64,000 nt of DNA from Oscillatoria sp. SIO1A7 (GCA_010672965.1 JAAHFN010000035.1:1-64000), one strand, 5' to 3'; shown: positions 8,920 to 18,763, counted from the first letter of the stretch. Notes: generated by a model from the letters alone, not told the origin. Numbers and translations are program-made.

Positions 8920-8951
8920 AATGCCCAATGCCCAATGCCCTATGCCCTATG
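8920..8951. repeat. GCCCAAT heptamer array at a 3' end
   Basis: A short run of AATGCCC units ending 10 bases from the antiporter stop codon. It is one of the stop-proximal arrays. Confidence 0.85.
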
Positions 8952-8961
8952 GTGTATGCCG

Positions 8962-11529
8962 TCATTTAACTTCCTCCTTGCGCTTAGCCTCTTCCCAAGC
9001 GGTCTTAATGCCGGGATTGCTTTCGGCTAGTTCTAGCAAATCTTGTTTGGCCAGTTCGAGCGTGCGAGCATCCGTGGCCGCTTGAAGGGTAAAATCGCAA
9101 GGTTTGGAAAGCACAAGCATTTTAGCACCATAATGTTCCCCCGGATGGAGGGAAGCGCTGCGCTTGGATATATGGTGTTCTGGGTCGTCCAATATGGCAA
9201 CAATACCGCTGGCTATCATAATAAGTGAAGGATTAGAATTCCCGTGAGAAACGATATTCTCTCCTGCCAGAACAGTGCGATCGCTCAGTTTGCTCAAGAC
9301 CTTCTGTAAGTCTGCTTCTTCTAGATGCTTAAACATAGGAACTTCTTTGAGCAATGCCTTGGGCTTGGAAGAGACTGGCACTGCGGGACGACTCATCAGC
9401 TTATATTGCTCCCCTTCTACGGTATGGCGAACTTCATCGGCCACAGTTTCTGGGATATCTCCCTCATCTGCCAGATGTTCTACCGCTTTTATTTCTCCCT
9501 CCAAAGCAGCAAATTGTGCCGATCGCTGTTGCAATAACAGAATATATTGCGGCCAATCCTCGGCTAATTTATCCAAGCGCTGCATAGCTGCGATACTAAG
9601 ACGCTGGTACTCTTCTCGGCATTCAGAGATAATATCTGTTTCGGTATCGAGCATTAACCCCTGGAATTTCATCTCTTCTGCCACATGGGATGCCGCTTCT
9701 GCCAAAGCCGCATCGCATTCATACATTGAGGTGAGGATTTCTAGCCGATGTCGCTCTGCCCAACGGCTGGAGGGAGCGATGCGATCGATAATCCCGCTGA
9801 ACCGTTCGCGGATTTCGATATCCAGGGGCATGGCCACCGCAGTCCGAGGGGGAGTTTTCCCGCTTTTAACATCGTCTCGCTTCAGCAGAACCGTCAGCTC
9901 TAGTTCTCGCATCACCGACTCGGAAATACTGCCTCGGTTGTACAGTTCCAAATAAGCTTTTTGCTCGATATTAAAAGCTTGAAACCAGACAATCTGGCGC
10001 AGGGAACCGTATCTTCCAGGACTGGCATTCGCACGCAGGCTCTGAAGGTGATTTTCTGCATCGGCGACGGCTTGGCGGTAGTCGCCCCGGAGTTTTCGCA
10101 TCAGGCGATCGGAAAAATGCCCCCCGCGAGCCATCTTGGTAACTCGGGTGAGGGCTTCGCGCTTGGCAGCCAACCAAGCCTCTGCCTTAGCGATGCGATC
10201 GGCTAAAGAGGGTTGGTCTAATTTCAGGGCGTGGATTAAGCGTCCCATAGTGCTGCCGCTGCCGATAACCGTAAACAAAACAACTCCCAAAGTCAGGATT
10301 ATAATCAATTCTTTATCTACGGCTTCCTGTTCGAGGCTCAGTCCTAAAGCCAGCCCCACCGCTCCTCTGAGTCCGCCCCAAAACATAACGGTTTGATAGC
10401 GCCAGCCTACTGGCTCGTTACCTGGTAACTTGCTCACTAAAGGAATCATCACCATAATAACTGTAGCTCTGGCAACCAATACGGCAAAAATAGCTGCGGC
10501 TATAGGTAGGACAAAGTCGCTCAATCTGGTTAAATCGCCGACGGTTCCCCCTTCGCTCAATTCTCGAATGAATTCTGCTAGAGCCAAGCCCACCAATAGA
10601 AAAATCAAGCTATTGGCTAAAAAGGCAGCAAATTCCCAGAATTCCTTGACGCTTCCTCTGGTCTCGGGGCTATAGCGAATCGACCCCAACCATCCGACCA
10701 TTACTCCGGCACCGACGACAGACATTATACCCGAGACATGTAGATAATGTTCGGCGATGATGAAAGCAATGTAGGCAAGGGCAATAGAAATCATCACTTG
10801 GAGAGAAGGATTGCCTCTGCCCAGGGGAATCAGGCTGATCAGGGCATAGCCGAGGACTAAGCCGACTAATAGACCTCCGGCGAAAACGACAGCAAATCTG
10901 GAGAAACCTTCGAGAAAGACACCGACTCCAATAGCGCCTCCATAACCCCCAGAACTCAGCCGATTATAGATGAGGCTGAAAACGACAATGGCGGTCGCGT
11001 CGTTAAATAGGCTTTCTCCTTCTACCAAAGTCATTAACCTTTTGGGAGCGCCCAATTCTTTGAAAAGGGCAATAACTGCTACTGGGTCGGTGGCAGAAAT
11101 CAAGGCACCAAATAAGAGTGCTTCTCCCCAGCTAAGAGGAGTCATTGCTCCCACAATACCTCCGGCGATCGCGGTGGATAAGAGCATGCCGGGAATTGCC
11201 AGAACCATTACGGGTACAATATTGCGCAACAACAACCTATTGTCTAGATTGTAGGCGGACTCGAAAATGAGAACTGGCAGAAAAACAAACATGATGACTT
11301 CTGGAAAGAGGGAGAGCGATCGCAGGGGGGTCATTATCTCGTTCTCTCCCACAAATCCCAGCAACAAGCCGACAATTAACAATCCAATCGTGTAAGGGAA
11401 ATGCAGTCGTTTAAATCCAATTGCCGAAGCTGCGGCCACAATCAGCAGTAGCAGTACCGCTAATTGAGTATTTATTAATAGCTCGCCGAACTCGCCAGCT
11501 TCCGCACTCAATATTATGTATTGGTTCAT
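8962..11529 (-). CDS. CPA1-family Na+/H+ antiporter with CNBD-like tail
   Basis: An 855-residue inner-membrane antiporter exchanging Na+ (or K+) for H+. About twelve hydrophobic segments fill residues 15-430. They include the CPA1 hallmarks ATDPVAVIALF and GESLFNDATAIVVF, whose aspartates bind the cation. A long cytosolic region follows. From about 725 to 845 there is a cyclic-nucleotide-binding-like domain with the stretches SGIVAIL and HPGEHYGAKML. Such tails commonly gate NhaP/SOS1-like antiporters. The start is an ATG. The gene stands alone, between MITE-B upstream and a heptamer array downstream. Confidence 0.92.
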   Translation of the reverse strand: MNQYIILSAEAGEFGELLINTQLAVLLLLIVAAASAIGFKRLHFPYTIGLLIVGLLLGFVGENEIMTPLRSLSLFPEVIMFVFLPVLIFESAYNLDNRLLLRNIVPVMVLAIPGMLLSTAIAGGIVGAMTPLSWGEALLFGALISATDPVAVIALFKELGAPKRLMTLVEGESLFNDATAIVVFSLIYNRLSSGGYGGAIGVGVFLEGFSRFAVVFAGGLLVGLVLGYALISLIPLGRGNPSLQVMISIALAYIAFIIAEHYLHVSGIMSVVGAGVMVGWLGSIRYSPETRGSVKEFWEFAAFLANSLIFLLVGLALAEFIRELSEGGTVGDLTRLSDFVLPIAAAIFAVLVARATVIMVMIPLVSKLPGNEPVGWRYQTVMFWGGLRGAVGLALGLSLEQEAVDKELIIILTLGVVLFTVIGSGSTMGRLIHALKLDQPSLADRIAKAEAWLAAKREALTRVTKMARGGHFSDRLMRKLRGDYRQAVADAENHLQSLRANASPGRYGSLRQIVWFQAFNIEQKAYLELYNRGSISESVMRELELTVLLKRDDVKSGKTPPRTAVAMPLDIEIRERFSGIIDRIAPSSRWAERHRLEILTSMYECDAALAEAASHVAEEMKFQGLMLDTETDIISECREEYQRLSIAAMQRLDKLAEDWPQYILLLQQRSAQFAALEGEIKAVEHLADEGDIPETVADEVRHTVEGEQYKLMSRPAVPVSSKPKALLKEVPMFKHLEEADLQKVLSKLSDRTVLAGENIVSHGNSNPSLIMIASGIVAILDDPEHHISKRSASLHPGEHYGAKMLVLSKPCDFTLQAATDARTLELAKQDLLELAESNPGIKTAWEEAKRKEEVK

Positions 11530-11681
11530 AAGTTATATTATTCTACCCGGGCTAGAAGATCTTAATAACGGCAGGACAGATACGATTCGAGCGATTGGAG
11601 ACGCGCGCGATCGCCCGTCTGCTGCGCTGAAATCTTTTATATCTTAGGCAACACCTAGGCAACACCAGCATTGGCAATGTT

Positions 11682-11829
11682 ATATCATGTCGGTTTGAAT
11701 GCCCCAAAAAAAGCTTCTGTGTAGGATGGGCGTCCCGCCTGTCCGCCTGGGCTCTTTGGGACAGGCGGGACGCCCGTCCTACGGGAGATTCCAAATTTTT
11801 TCTGTGGATATTTAACCAGACTTGATATT
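11682..11829. mobile_element. MITE-B copy
   Basis: An inverted-repeat element with ATATCATGTCGGTT at one end and an AACCAGACTTGATAT end opposite, around a GACGGGCGTCCCGCCTGTCC-type stem. The copy at 53849-53996 is almost identical, including its unpaired arms, which points to recent spread. The rest of 11530-11934 holds only the palindrome listed next. Confidence 0.8.
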
Positions 11830-11838
11830 ACAAGCTAA

Positions 11839-11876
11839 AAGCAAGTAAGGTGCGCGATCGCGCACCTTACTTGCTT
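11839..11876. terminator. 38-bp perfect palindrome centred on HIP1
   Basis: Left arm 11839-11857 and right arm 11858-11876 are exact reverse complements, and the centre is GCGATCGC. It follows the stop of the secreted lectin-like gene at 11935. On the minus strand it is followed by TTTT, so it could serve as that gene's terminator. Confidence 0.7.
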
Positions 11877-11934
11877 GATTAATCGCATTACATAACTGTG
11901 CGATCGGGTGAGGATGCCACCGGATCTTTTCCTA

Positions 11935-14598
11935 CTAACAGTCTTTCTCTTCGGGTTGCAACACAGTTAAGTCATAGTCAAGGGTTTCGGGTTCAACTTC
12001 CACAATACCCGGGACGGCCTCACCGTCATTCGGTCCGGCATTTTCCACATCACCCCAGCCACCACTGGGATCTTGGATATCGCGCCAGTTCATAACTACA
12101 TAGTCTTCCTCTTCACCGCCATAGTAGCCACTATCCGGCTTAGTGTCAGACCAGTAGTCGTCAAAATCAATGTCGGGAGTCTGACCGCTCGCCCACTCGA
12201 AGCTGCCTTCATCTACAGCATCATTTAAACCGATCCAGAACGGCTCTCCATTGCCGAAAGTTCCCCAAAGCCAATCGTTTTCAGCCAATTCGTTGATAGT
12301 GACAAGATTACCATCAACGGCTTCAGCTTCTGCTTGGGCTTCAGTCCAAGTTAAAGGCTCAGTCAGGTAATAGATATGGCCGTTGTCTGGGTTGATAAAC
12401 GTCTCTTTTTGAGCCAGAACCGATTGGACGATCGCATTAAAGGTATCGCTGACGACGCCACCATTACCATCATCAGCAACGATGGTAATGCAAATACTGC
12501 TAATATCCCCATTGCCCGGAGTACCGCTCAACGTACCGGAGCTTGGGTCAAAGCTCAGCCAGTCGGGTAGGGGGGAGCCGTCATCTTGGGTTGCGCTCAG
12601 GGTCAAGCTGTCGCCATCGGGGTCGCTAAAAGTAGAACCCGGAATGACGAACTCAAAATCTTCTCCTGTGGTACTGGTTTGATTGTCGATCGGGTTGACC
12701 ACCACAGGTGCCCCATTAATCTTCAGGTTGAAGGTATCGCTAACCACACCACCTTTACCGTCATCGGCGGTTACTTTGATGGAGATCGTCCCATAGTCTC
12801 CAGATTCTGGAGTACCGCTAAATGTACCGGAGCTTGGGTCAAAACTCAGCCAGTCGGGTAGGGGGGAGCCGTCATCTTGGGTTGCGCTCGGGGTCAAGCT
12901 GTCGCCATCGGGGTCGCTAAAAGTAGAACCCGGAATGACAAACTCAAAATCTTCTCCCGTGGTAGTGGCTTGGTCGGAAATCGGCGTGGCAACTGTTGGT
13001 GGTTTATTGCTGGGTAGGATTGTAAGGTTGAAGTTATCGCTTTGGATACCACCATGCCCGTCGTTAGCGATCGCCTTGATGGAGATACTGCCCACACCAC
13101 TTTCAGGAGGAGTACCGCTAAAAGTTAGCGTATTGGGATTGAAGCTCAGCCAACCTGGCAAGGGGTTACCATCGGCAAGGGTAGCACTGATAACCAAGCT
13201 GTCACCATTTGCATCGCTAAAAGTATCGGGGCTAACGATGAAGCTGAAAGCTTTAGTTGCAGTTGCGGTTTGGTCTGGGATCGGATTAGCGACAACCGGC
13301 GGCACATTGCTGACCAGCAGATTCGCAAAGTCAATATCTTTTGCGATCGTATCGGACTCGATTTCAACCTCGTAGAAACCTCGCTCTTCAGCACTAGCAG
13401 CACCTGGAAACATCACTGCCACCAGGAAAATAGAGTCATCGTTGGAAGGATTCGCCGTATCGAGGCGAATCGATGCGTCCCCTTTTTTCAAGAAAGGAGT
13501 CAAATCGTACAACTCATCATCGCTTTTATCTGTTGTGCTTGAGGGATTAGCGGGGTTAGATAGGGAATCTCCCACTCCTCCTACTGTCACCAACTGACCA
13601 TTAGAACCGCTGCCATCATCAAAGTCGCCAGCCGAACTGGTCAAGCGTTTGCCGTTTACATCGATCGTGCTGTATTGACTACCATTCAAGACACCATACT
13701 GAATCCCTAGAGCCATTTGAGCCTGGAAATCGGCAACAGTCGGATCTAAAGGTTCATTTAGATATAAGGTGTTGGTTTTTGGAGTCGGCCCGGTCAAACC
13801 ACCATCTAAAACCAGAATGGTTCGCTCTGGTAATGTGGGATTAGAGTAAATGACTGTCAAGCTGCTTCCTTCTACTGAGCTTGGATCGCCGGTAACTGTT
13901 TCATCTAAGGTGAAGTTGAAGGTTCCCCCACCATTGCCAACTTGGCTTGCTACAATCCCCGTGACATCAGCCCGTCCAGTCCTAAATTTAGCCGATCCTG
14001 GTTCGGCATTGCTCAACCAAGTTAAAGAAACTCCCTGACCGCCGAAGCCTATTTGTGCGGGTTGAATGCTTCGAGTAGCAACATGCAAAAACGCATATTC
14101 AACGGTAGATTCGGCCGGAACTTCTGCTTGAAGCGTGCCGCTACCAGTCGTTCCCAAACCATCAGTAGAGATGCCAGCATTGCCAATAAAAGTAGCCGCC
14201 ACCGCTGGATTTGGTTTAATCATCTCTAACGAGCCTTCTGTGGAAGCCCCCCCTTTATCGTTTTTGGGAGGTTTCGGGCTTGTTTGGGCAAATCCTTTAG
14301 GTACGACTTCTCGTACAATATAAGTATCTGACTCCAGATCCGTAAATTGATACTTGCCATCCGCAGCCGTGATTTGGGCGGGTTCCCCTGGATCGAATAC
14401 CCGGTTATTATTCAAGTCGAGGTATATTTTTACCCCAGATAACGGCACTTCCGACTCCTGACGAATGCCATCACCATTGAAGTCATTCCATTTAGTGCCC
14501 TGAATTTCTCCTGCTTGGGCCAAACCTGAAACCGGGTTAACCAACATTAGTATTAAACCCAGCAGTAAAGCCGTCAGAAAAGCTACGATTTTCTTCAT
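11935..14598 (-). CDS. secreted SdrD_B / cadherin-like / C-type lectin protein
   Basis: An 887-residue exported protein with signal peptide (1-28, basic start then a long Leu-rich core). Next comes an SdrD B-like Ca-binding repeat (about 32-108: NDFNGDG, DLNNNRVFDPGE). Residues 130-420 form a beta-rich region. Three cadherin/He_PIG-type repeats of about 95 residues follow (about 435-725), each with FSDxxGDSL, PxWLSF and FSGTP or LSGTP motifs. A C-type lectin domain closes it (about 735-870: FWIGLND, WGDVEN). The second and third repeats are near-identical at DNA level. This is the build of a cell-surface adhesin or glycan binder. The ATG is preceded by AGGAG. A HIP1-centred palindrome follows the stop. 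Confidence 0.85.
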   Translation of the reverse strand: MKKIVAFLTALLLGLILMLVNPVSGLAQAGEIQGTKWNDFNGDGIRQESEVPLSGVKIYLDLNNNRVFDPGEPAQITAADGKYQFTDLESDTYIVREVVPKGFAQTSPKPPKNDKGGASTEGSLEMIKPNPAVAATFIGNAGISTDGLGTTGSGTLQAEVPAESTVEYAFLHVATRSIQPAQIGFGGQGVSLTWLSNAEPGSAKFRTGRADVTGIVASQVGNGGGTFNFTLDETVTGDPSSVEGSSLTVIYSNPTLPERTILVLDGGLTGPTPKTNTLYLNEPLDPTVADFQAQMALGIQYGVLNGSQYSTIDVNGKRLTSSAGDFDDGSGSNGQLVTVGGVGDSLSNPANPSSTTDKSDDELYDLTPFLKKGDASIRLDTANPSNDDSIFLVAVMFPGAASAEERGFYEVEIESDTIAKDIDFANLLVSNVPPVVANPIPDQTATATKAFSFIVSPDTFSDANGDSLVISATLADGNPLPGWLSFNPNTLTFSGTPPESGVGSISIKAIANDGHGGIQSDNFNLTILPSNKPPTVATPISDQATTTGEDFEFVIPGSTFSDPDGDSLTPSATQDDGSPLPDWLSFDPSSGTFSGTPESGDYGTISIKVTADDGKGGVVSDTFNLKINGAPVVVNPIDNQTSTTGEDFEFVIPGSTFSDPDGDSLTLSATQDDGSPLPDWLSFDPSSGTLSGTPGNGDISSICITIVADDGNGGVVSDTFNAIVQSVLAQKETFINPDNGHIYYLTEPLTWTEAQAEAEAVDGNLVTINELAENDWLWGTFGNGEPFWIGLNDAVDEGSFEWASGQTPDIDFDDYWSDTKPDSGYYGGEEEDYVVMNWRDIQDPSGGWGDVENAGPNDGEAVPGIVEVEPETLDYDLTVLQPEEKDC

Positions 14599-14915
14599 TG
14601 CTTGCTCCTAGTATTTTCGTTGCATTCTAAAATGTTATGCCTGTTGGCAACTGCTGGATAACCCTCTTAATTGGGGTAGCAATCGATTGTTCGCATTTGG
14701 CAAATCAGACTCGCTACAACCGACGCGCCAACTATACATGGGGTGCATCTTAATTGTCAATGAGTAATTATACTCAAATGCTCTTAGTATTATTCAATAC
14801 TCCGAACTGTTTTTAGACCCCAGAACCACCACCCAGCAAGGGTTGCTGCCCATTGGCATTTGTACGCAGCCGCCCGACGCCGCCCGACCCCCCGACCGGC
14901 GCGCTCCACCAGTGA
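14599..14915. other. gene-free spacer with GC-rich array
   Basis: The left part must hold the promoter of the lectin-like gene, but no consensus stands out. At 14870-14900 there is a GC-rich (GCCCGAC-like) array lying within about 20 bases of the next gene's stop codon. Confidence 0.5.
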
Positions 14916-15884
14916 CTAATGGGTTCCAGCGGTAGGCAGATGAGCTACAAACATCAAAGCTCCAAAAACAATCGCTCCAGTTGCAAACCAAGTATAGCTA
15001 GAGCGATCGTTTTCCGGTAGCTCTTCTTTAAAAGCATTGAGCAGAATAAAGCCAGCCAACAGAGCGATGAGAATGTCGGAAACCAATATATGACGAGGGA
15101 TTACCCCTAAAATAGAGCCGAGCGCTGGCGCTGCGGCTAAGACATAGCATCCCCAAGCCTTAAACTGCTTGGCATGGCGCTCTTGCAAGACATGGTCGCC
15201 CCCAAACAAATGCATTAGCATGGCAAACATATATATAACTACGCCCACCTCACCCACATAATTAACCTGCTCTGGAATGGTATAAACAATCAGAGCGTTA
15301 TATACGAATAAAAACCCTACTTGGAGTTTAAAGACGTATTTGTTTACCGTACTCTTTTTCTTAACAAAATCCCACTCGTTAGATTTAGATTTACGCGGTG
15401 CTGCCAGCTTATCTGCTAGTTTTTGCAAGCCGTAGAACAACATGAAACCAAGCAGAGTAACATAGTAGCTCAGGTTCATATCGGCGACCCACTTTAAAAA
15501 ACCCCCCTCCTGTTTCAGTTGCTGGGTAAAGTAGGATAGCTCGGGCAGCAAATGCACGAAAACGTAAGAAACTGCTATGCCACCGCCGAGGGAGGAGACG
15601 ATTGTTTGTAGATTGACACCTCCCTCATCCTTACCATGCTCTTTACCATGCTCTGATTTGTGATGCATCCATTCGAGAATTCTGGAGGAAAAGATATGCA
15701 TCGCGCACAAGGCGATCGCGAAGCCAAATATGAAGGCGAATTCCAATGGTTTCGACGGTTTTATCGTCGTGCTTTTTGCTGCGCCAGCCCCAAGAGCAAT
15801 ATTAGCCTGGAGCAAAATTGGCAAGCCAATTGTCAGCACAAATACAGTTAGCGCTAAAATTTTATTTTTTATTTTATGTCTCAT
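14916..15884 (-). CDS. ZIP-like membrane protein
   Basis: A 322-residue protein with about eight hydrophobic segments, the first possibly a signal anchor. A His-rich loop (about residues 75-95, HHKSEHGKEHGKDEGG) precedes a span ending in VSYVFVHLLPEL. That resembles the HLLPE stretch of ZIP metal transporters; a second histidine pair lies in GGDHVLQERHA. I infer divalent-metal transport or sensing, but this is distant similarity. The ATG at 15884 follows a purine-rich site. An ATG-like start 23 codons upstream reads into the repeat border and is less likely. Confidence 0.6.
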   Translation of the reverse strand: MRHKIKNKILALTVFVLTIGLPILLQANIALGAGAAKSTTIKPSKPLEFAFIFGFAIALCAMHIFSSRILEWMHHKSEHGKEHGKDEGGVNLQTIVSSLGGGIAVSYVFVHLLPELSYFTQQLKQEGGFLKWVADMNLSYYVTLLGFMLFYGLQKLADKLAAPRKSKSNEWDFVKKKSTVNKYVFKLQVGFLFVYNALIVYTIPEQVNYVGEVGVVIYMFAMLMHLFGGDHVLQERHAKQFKAWGCYVLAAAPALGSILGVIPRHILVSDILIALLAGFILLNAFKEELPENDRSSYTWFATGAIVFGALMFVAHLPTAGTH

Positions 15885-15924
15885 CTGCTTTTCCCGCTGA
15901 AGAGAGATTTGACGCGCGAGGGTA

Positions 15925-16075
15925 ATATCAAATCCGCTTAAACACCCGCACAAAAAAATTTTCCCCCCCCCCCGTAGGACGGGCGTCTCGCCTGTCCTTA
16001 CCGGGCGCTTCGGACAGGCGAGACGCCCGTCCTACGGGATAATTTTTTTTAGGTTAATTAAACCGGATTTGATAT
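15925..16075. mobile_element. MITE-B copy
   Basis: Terminal ATATCAAATCC and GGATTTGATAT enclose a GTAGGACGGGCGTCTCGCCTG stem whose two arms are complementary over more than 25 bases. It sits just upstream of the ZIP-like gene. Confidence 0.85.
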
Positions 16076-16162
16076 AATTAGAGCTTCGATCAAAAGACGG
16101 GCTCGCGCAGAGGAGGAAAGCGGGGCGGGTTTTACCACTTTTCCTTACCTGCTTTTCCTTAT

Positions 16163-16252
16163 AGGACTTACGCAAGTTGTCTTGTTCAAACCTAAATGTA
16201 GGGGCGATTTCACCATTTGCCCTACCAGATACAGGGGTAATGCGTAAGTCCT
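16163..16252. mobile_element. MITE-A copy
   Basis: Complete element with AGGACTTACGCA and TGCGTAAGTCCT ends. Its interior (16198-16225, GTAGGGGCGATTTCACCATT and onward) is the same as the piece found twice inside the dnaX intein. Confidence 0.85.
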
Positions 16253-16273
16253 GCCTTACCTGCCAATACTGGC

Positions 16274-16326
16274 ATATCCCAAACCCCTTACCTATTATGT
16301 ATGCCTAGGTAAGGGGTTTGGGATAT
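16274..16326. terminator. 20-bp perfect stem-loop
   Basis: Arms 16274-16293 and 16307-16326 pair perfectly around a 13-base loop. It lies downstream of the AGE-STAS gene on the minus strand, about 210 bases past the stop, so the link to that gene is loose. Confidence 0.55.
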
Positions 16327-16368
16327 TGCTCAGTCTAGCAGATTCGATCTGTAGTTGCCGCACTAGGG

Positions 16369-16534
16369 TGTGGGGTGTAGGGCGTGGGGTGTAGGGGTTT
16401 GAATTAGGGTTTAGGGGTAGGCTGTAGGGGTTTTAATTGGGGGTTTAGGATGTAGGCGGCAAAGCCGAAAATGCGATATTTTCTTCTTCTCTACACCCTA
16501 CACCTTATACCCTACACCCTACACCCTACACTCT
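16369..16534. repeat. TGTAGGG / CCCTACA arrays in opposite orientation
   Basis: Degenerate TGTAGGG heptamers (16369-16455) are followed by the complementary CCCTACA series (16491-16534), so the two can pair. The second run ends four bases from the AGE-STAS stop codon. Confidence 0.8.
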
Positions 16535-16538
16535 AGAC

Positions 16539-18689
16539 TTACCTCATGGTAACTTCTTGACCGAATTCGCTGTTTTTGATTGCTTCTTTCACTTGGCCCT
16601 TAGCGCCTTCAATAACAATCTCGAATTTAGCGCCGAGCTTTTGCTTGGTGAAAATCATATAGCGAATTCCTTCGCTAGAGATATGGTCGAGCTGAATCAT
16701 ATCGAACTCGATGGAGGTGGCGTTCTGCTCTTTGGCACCTTCCATCGCTGCTTCGAGATACTTGATTCCCGAGGGATCGAAATCACCTTCCAAAGCAATC
16801 TTGGCAACACCGCCAGTTACATTTACCAGGTCGGCGCTGAATTTAACCCCTTTAGGAACCAGACGTACCCGGACTTCCAGTTCGCCGTGGTCGTCAGGCA
16901 GATTAACGGTCAGGGCATTCTCATCGTAGTCGGTGTAAGAACGACCGTTTAACCAGACTTCGATCAAGCGGACGCTACCTTCGGGCAGAATATCCGGCGC
17001 TACGCGCAGGATGTTGTCTTCAAAACCACCGGGCATGGGCTTGAAGAAGAAGTCCATCGGCTCCTTGGTAATCAGCAGGTTGATATAGACTGCTGCCAAG
17101 TAGCACAGCTCGAAGGAGTGGTAGCCGGCCATCGAGTGGCTGCCTTTGCCGCGCTCGGTACCCAGAGCGTAGGGAAGTCCGTTGGTCAGGACGTTGAAAT
17201 AGACGCCACCGGCTTCAGTATCCAGGAACCATGCATTGTAGAAGGCAGTACCTTCGCGAGCGTAGTTGAGGTATTCCTGCTTGTCGCCATAGACCCCCTG
17301 CATGATGTAGTAAGCCAGGATGCCTTGCTCTTGCTGCCACCAGGCTTTGCGATCGTGCCATGCAAAGCGGTGGAATTTTTCCCCGGGTCCGGTAATGCGC
17401 TCTACCACGTCCCACCAGCCGCCGCGCTGGCGATCGCAACCTGCATCTGGCATTAAATCCCCAATTTTTTGGGCAAAATCCTTGTACTTATCTTTAGCCT
17501 TCAGGCTGTACATCCGGGTCAAGTTCCAGGCAATCTTCAGGTTGTGGCCGACCACGCCCCGGTTCTGTTGCCATCCCCAAGTCTGGTCTTTAGACCAATC
17601 ATCGTAGAACTTCTCTTGGACGAAGGGACTTTCTTCGTAATCGGGGAAGTGAGCCTCAATAGTATCGAAGGTGTACTCCAGGAAGTCGGCATATTCTTGT
17701 TTGCCCGTTGCCAGCCAGAGATTGATCAGGTAAGCAGGGGCGTGGTCGCCAACGGAGTTCCAATTTTTCTTGGCTTTGTTGCGTCCGAGACCTTCAACGT
17801 GCGGACTTAGGGTAATCGGATCGATGTGAGAGTAGTATCCGCCTTTCTCTGTCTTGTCCTTAAAGAAGCGATCGAACAAGTTTATGGTTGACTTGACATC
17901 TTCGAGAATCCGAGGATCTCCGGTAATCCGGTAGGTCTGCACCGGACCTGCCAAGGCATAAATTTGCTCGTAGCAGGGGATAGCATCGAAGTCGTCGTCA
18001 GACTCCGAGGCAAAGATTTTTTGCTCGCTGCCGTCATCGTTGATATCGACGGCATGATACCAGTAGGTAATGCCTTCGCTCTTATCTTGGAAGCGGAGGT
18101 GATCGCGCAGGTAGTCCGTTCCTTTTTGGGCGGCTTCTAGATAGCGTGCTTCTCCGGTTAGCAGATAAGCAGAGGCAAACCCATAGACCAGACGAGACAT
18201 GGTATCGGTTTCTTGGCGGCCTGCCTTTTTCTTCTGTCCGCTAATCGTCAGGTTAGTCCGATAATTAGCGTAGTCAATCTTGCCACCTTCTTGGACGTTA
18301 AATTCTGCTTCTAAGTAGAATTCAGCCAATTCGCGAATCTGCTTTATCCACCAGTCTTGCTTCTCGAACATGTACTGGTTTTCAGTACGGCCGACAAAGA
18401 CGAGATGCTTGGCATCAAACAGGTATTCTCCGCCCTCGCCATCTGGATAGAATATGCCATACACAAACAGAAACCGTCCGGGCTTCAGCATATCCCGCAT
18501 CTGACCCGAGGCATCGTGATAGCCTTCTCCGAGGTTGCGCATCAGTTCTGCGAACGCAGTCTCGGTGAAATGGACTTGAAATTCCCGGCCGTCGGAGGTT
18601 TTTAAGCCAAAGGTATCTTTAGCTTTATCATACTGAGTGACATACCCAGCAATCAAGTCAGAAAAAGGAAACTCGATTCTTGTTGGCAT
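16539..18689 (-). CDS. AGE-family epimerase fused to a STAS domain
   Basis: A 716-residue three-part protein. Residues 1-110 form a beta-rich domain I cannot name. Residues 120-560 match the (alpha/alpha)6 barrel of N-acylglucosamine 2-epimerase/cellobiose 2-epimerase enzymes; GVVGHNLKIAW and DRKAWWQQEQG sit where catalytic His and sugar-stacking aromatics are expected. Residues about 620-716 look like a STAS domain: LDHISSEGIRYM carries Ser at the position phosphorylated in anti-sigma antagonists. The fusion suggests an epimerase whose activity or partners depend on a partner-switch signal (inference). GlgX and a ThuA-like gene lie just upstream, so a sugar role is plausible. Substrate unknown. 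Confidence 0.8.
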   Translation of the reverse strand: MPTRIEFPFSDLIAGYVTQYDKAKDTFGLKTSDGREFQVHFTETAFAELMRNLGEGYHDASGQMRDMLKPGRFLFVYGIFYPDGEGGEYLFDAKHLVFVGRTENQYMFEKQDWWIKQIRELAEFYLEAEFNVQEGGKIDYANYRTNLTISGQKKKAGRQETDTMSRLVYGFASAYLLTGEARYLEAAQKGTDYLRDHLRFQDKSEGITYWYHAVDINDDGSEQKIFASESDDDFDAIPCYEQIYALAGPVQTYRITGDPRILEDVKSTINLFDRFFKDKTEKGGYYSHIDPITLSPHVEGLGRNKAKKNWNSVGDHAPAYLINLWLATGKQEYADFLEYTFDTIEAHFPDYEESPFVQEKFYDDWSKDQTWGWQQNRGVVGHNLKIAWNLTRMYSLKAKDKYKDFAQKIGDLMPDAGCDRQRGGWWDVVERITGPGEKFHRFAWHDRKAWWQQEQGILAYYIMQGVYGDKQEYLNYAREGTAFYNAWFLDTEAGGVYFNVLTNGLPYALGTERGKGSHSMAGYHSFELCYLAAVYINLLITKEPMDFFFKPMPGGFEDNILRVAPDILPEGSVRLIEVWLNGRSYTDYDENALTVNLPDDHGELEVRVRLVPKGVKFSADLVNVTGGVAKIALEGDFDPSGIKYLEAAMEGAKEQNATSIEFDMIQLDHISSEGIRYMIFTKQKLGAKFEIVIEGAKGQVKEAIKNSEFGQEVTMR

Positions 18690-18763
18690 TGGTTTTCGCT
18701 ACCTACAATCTAATAGTTTCTTGTCAATCTCGCTCGTTTTTGTCTTGCAAGTCCCTAACCTAT

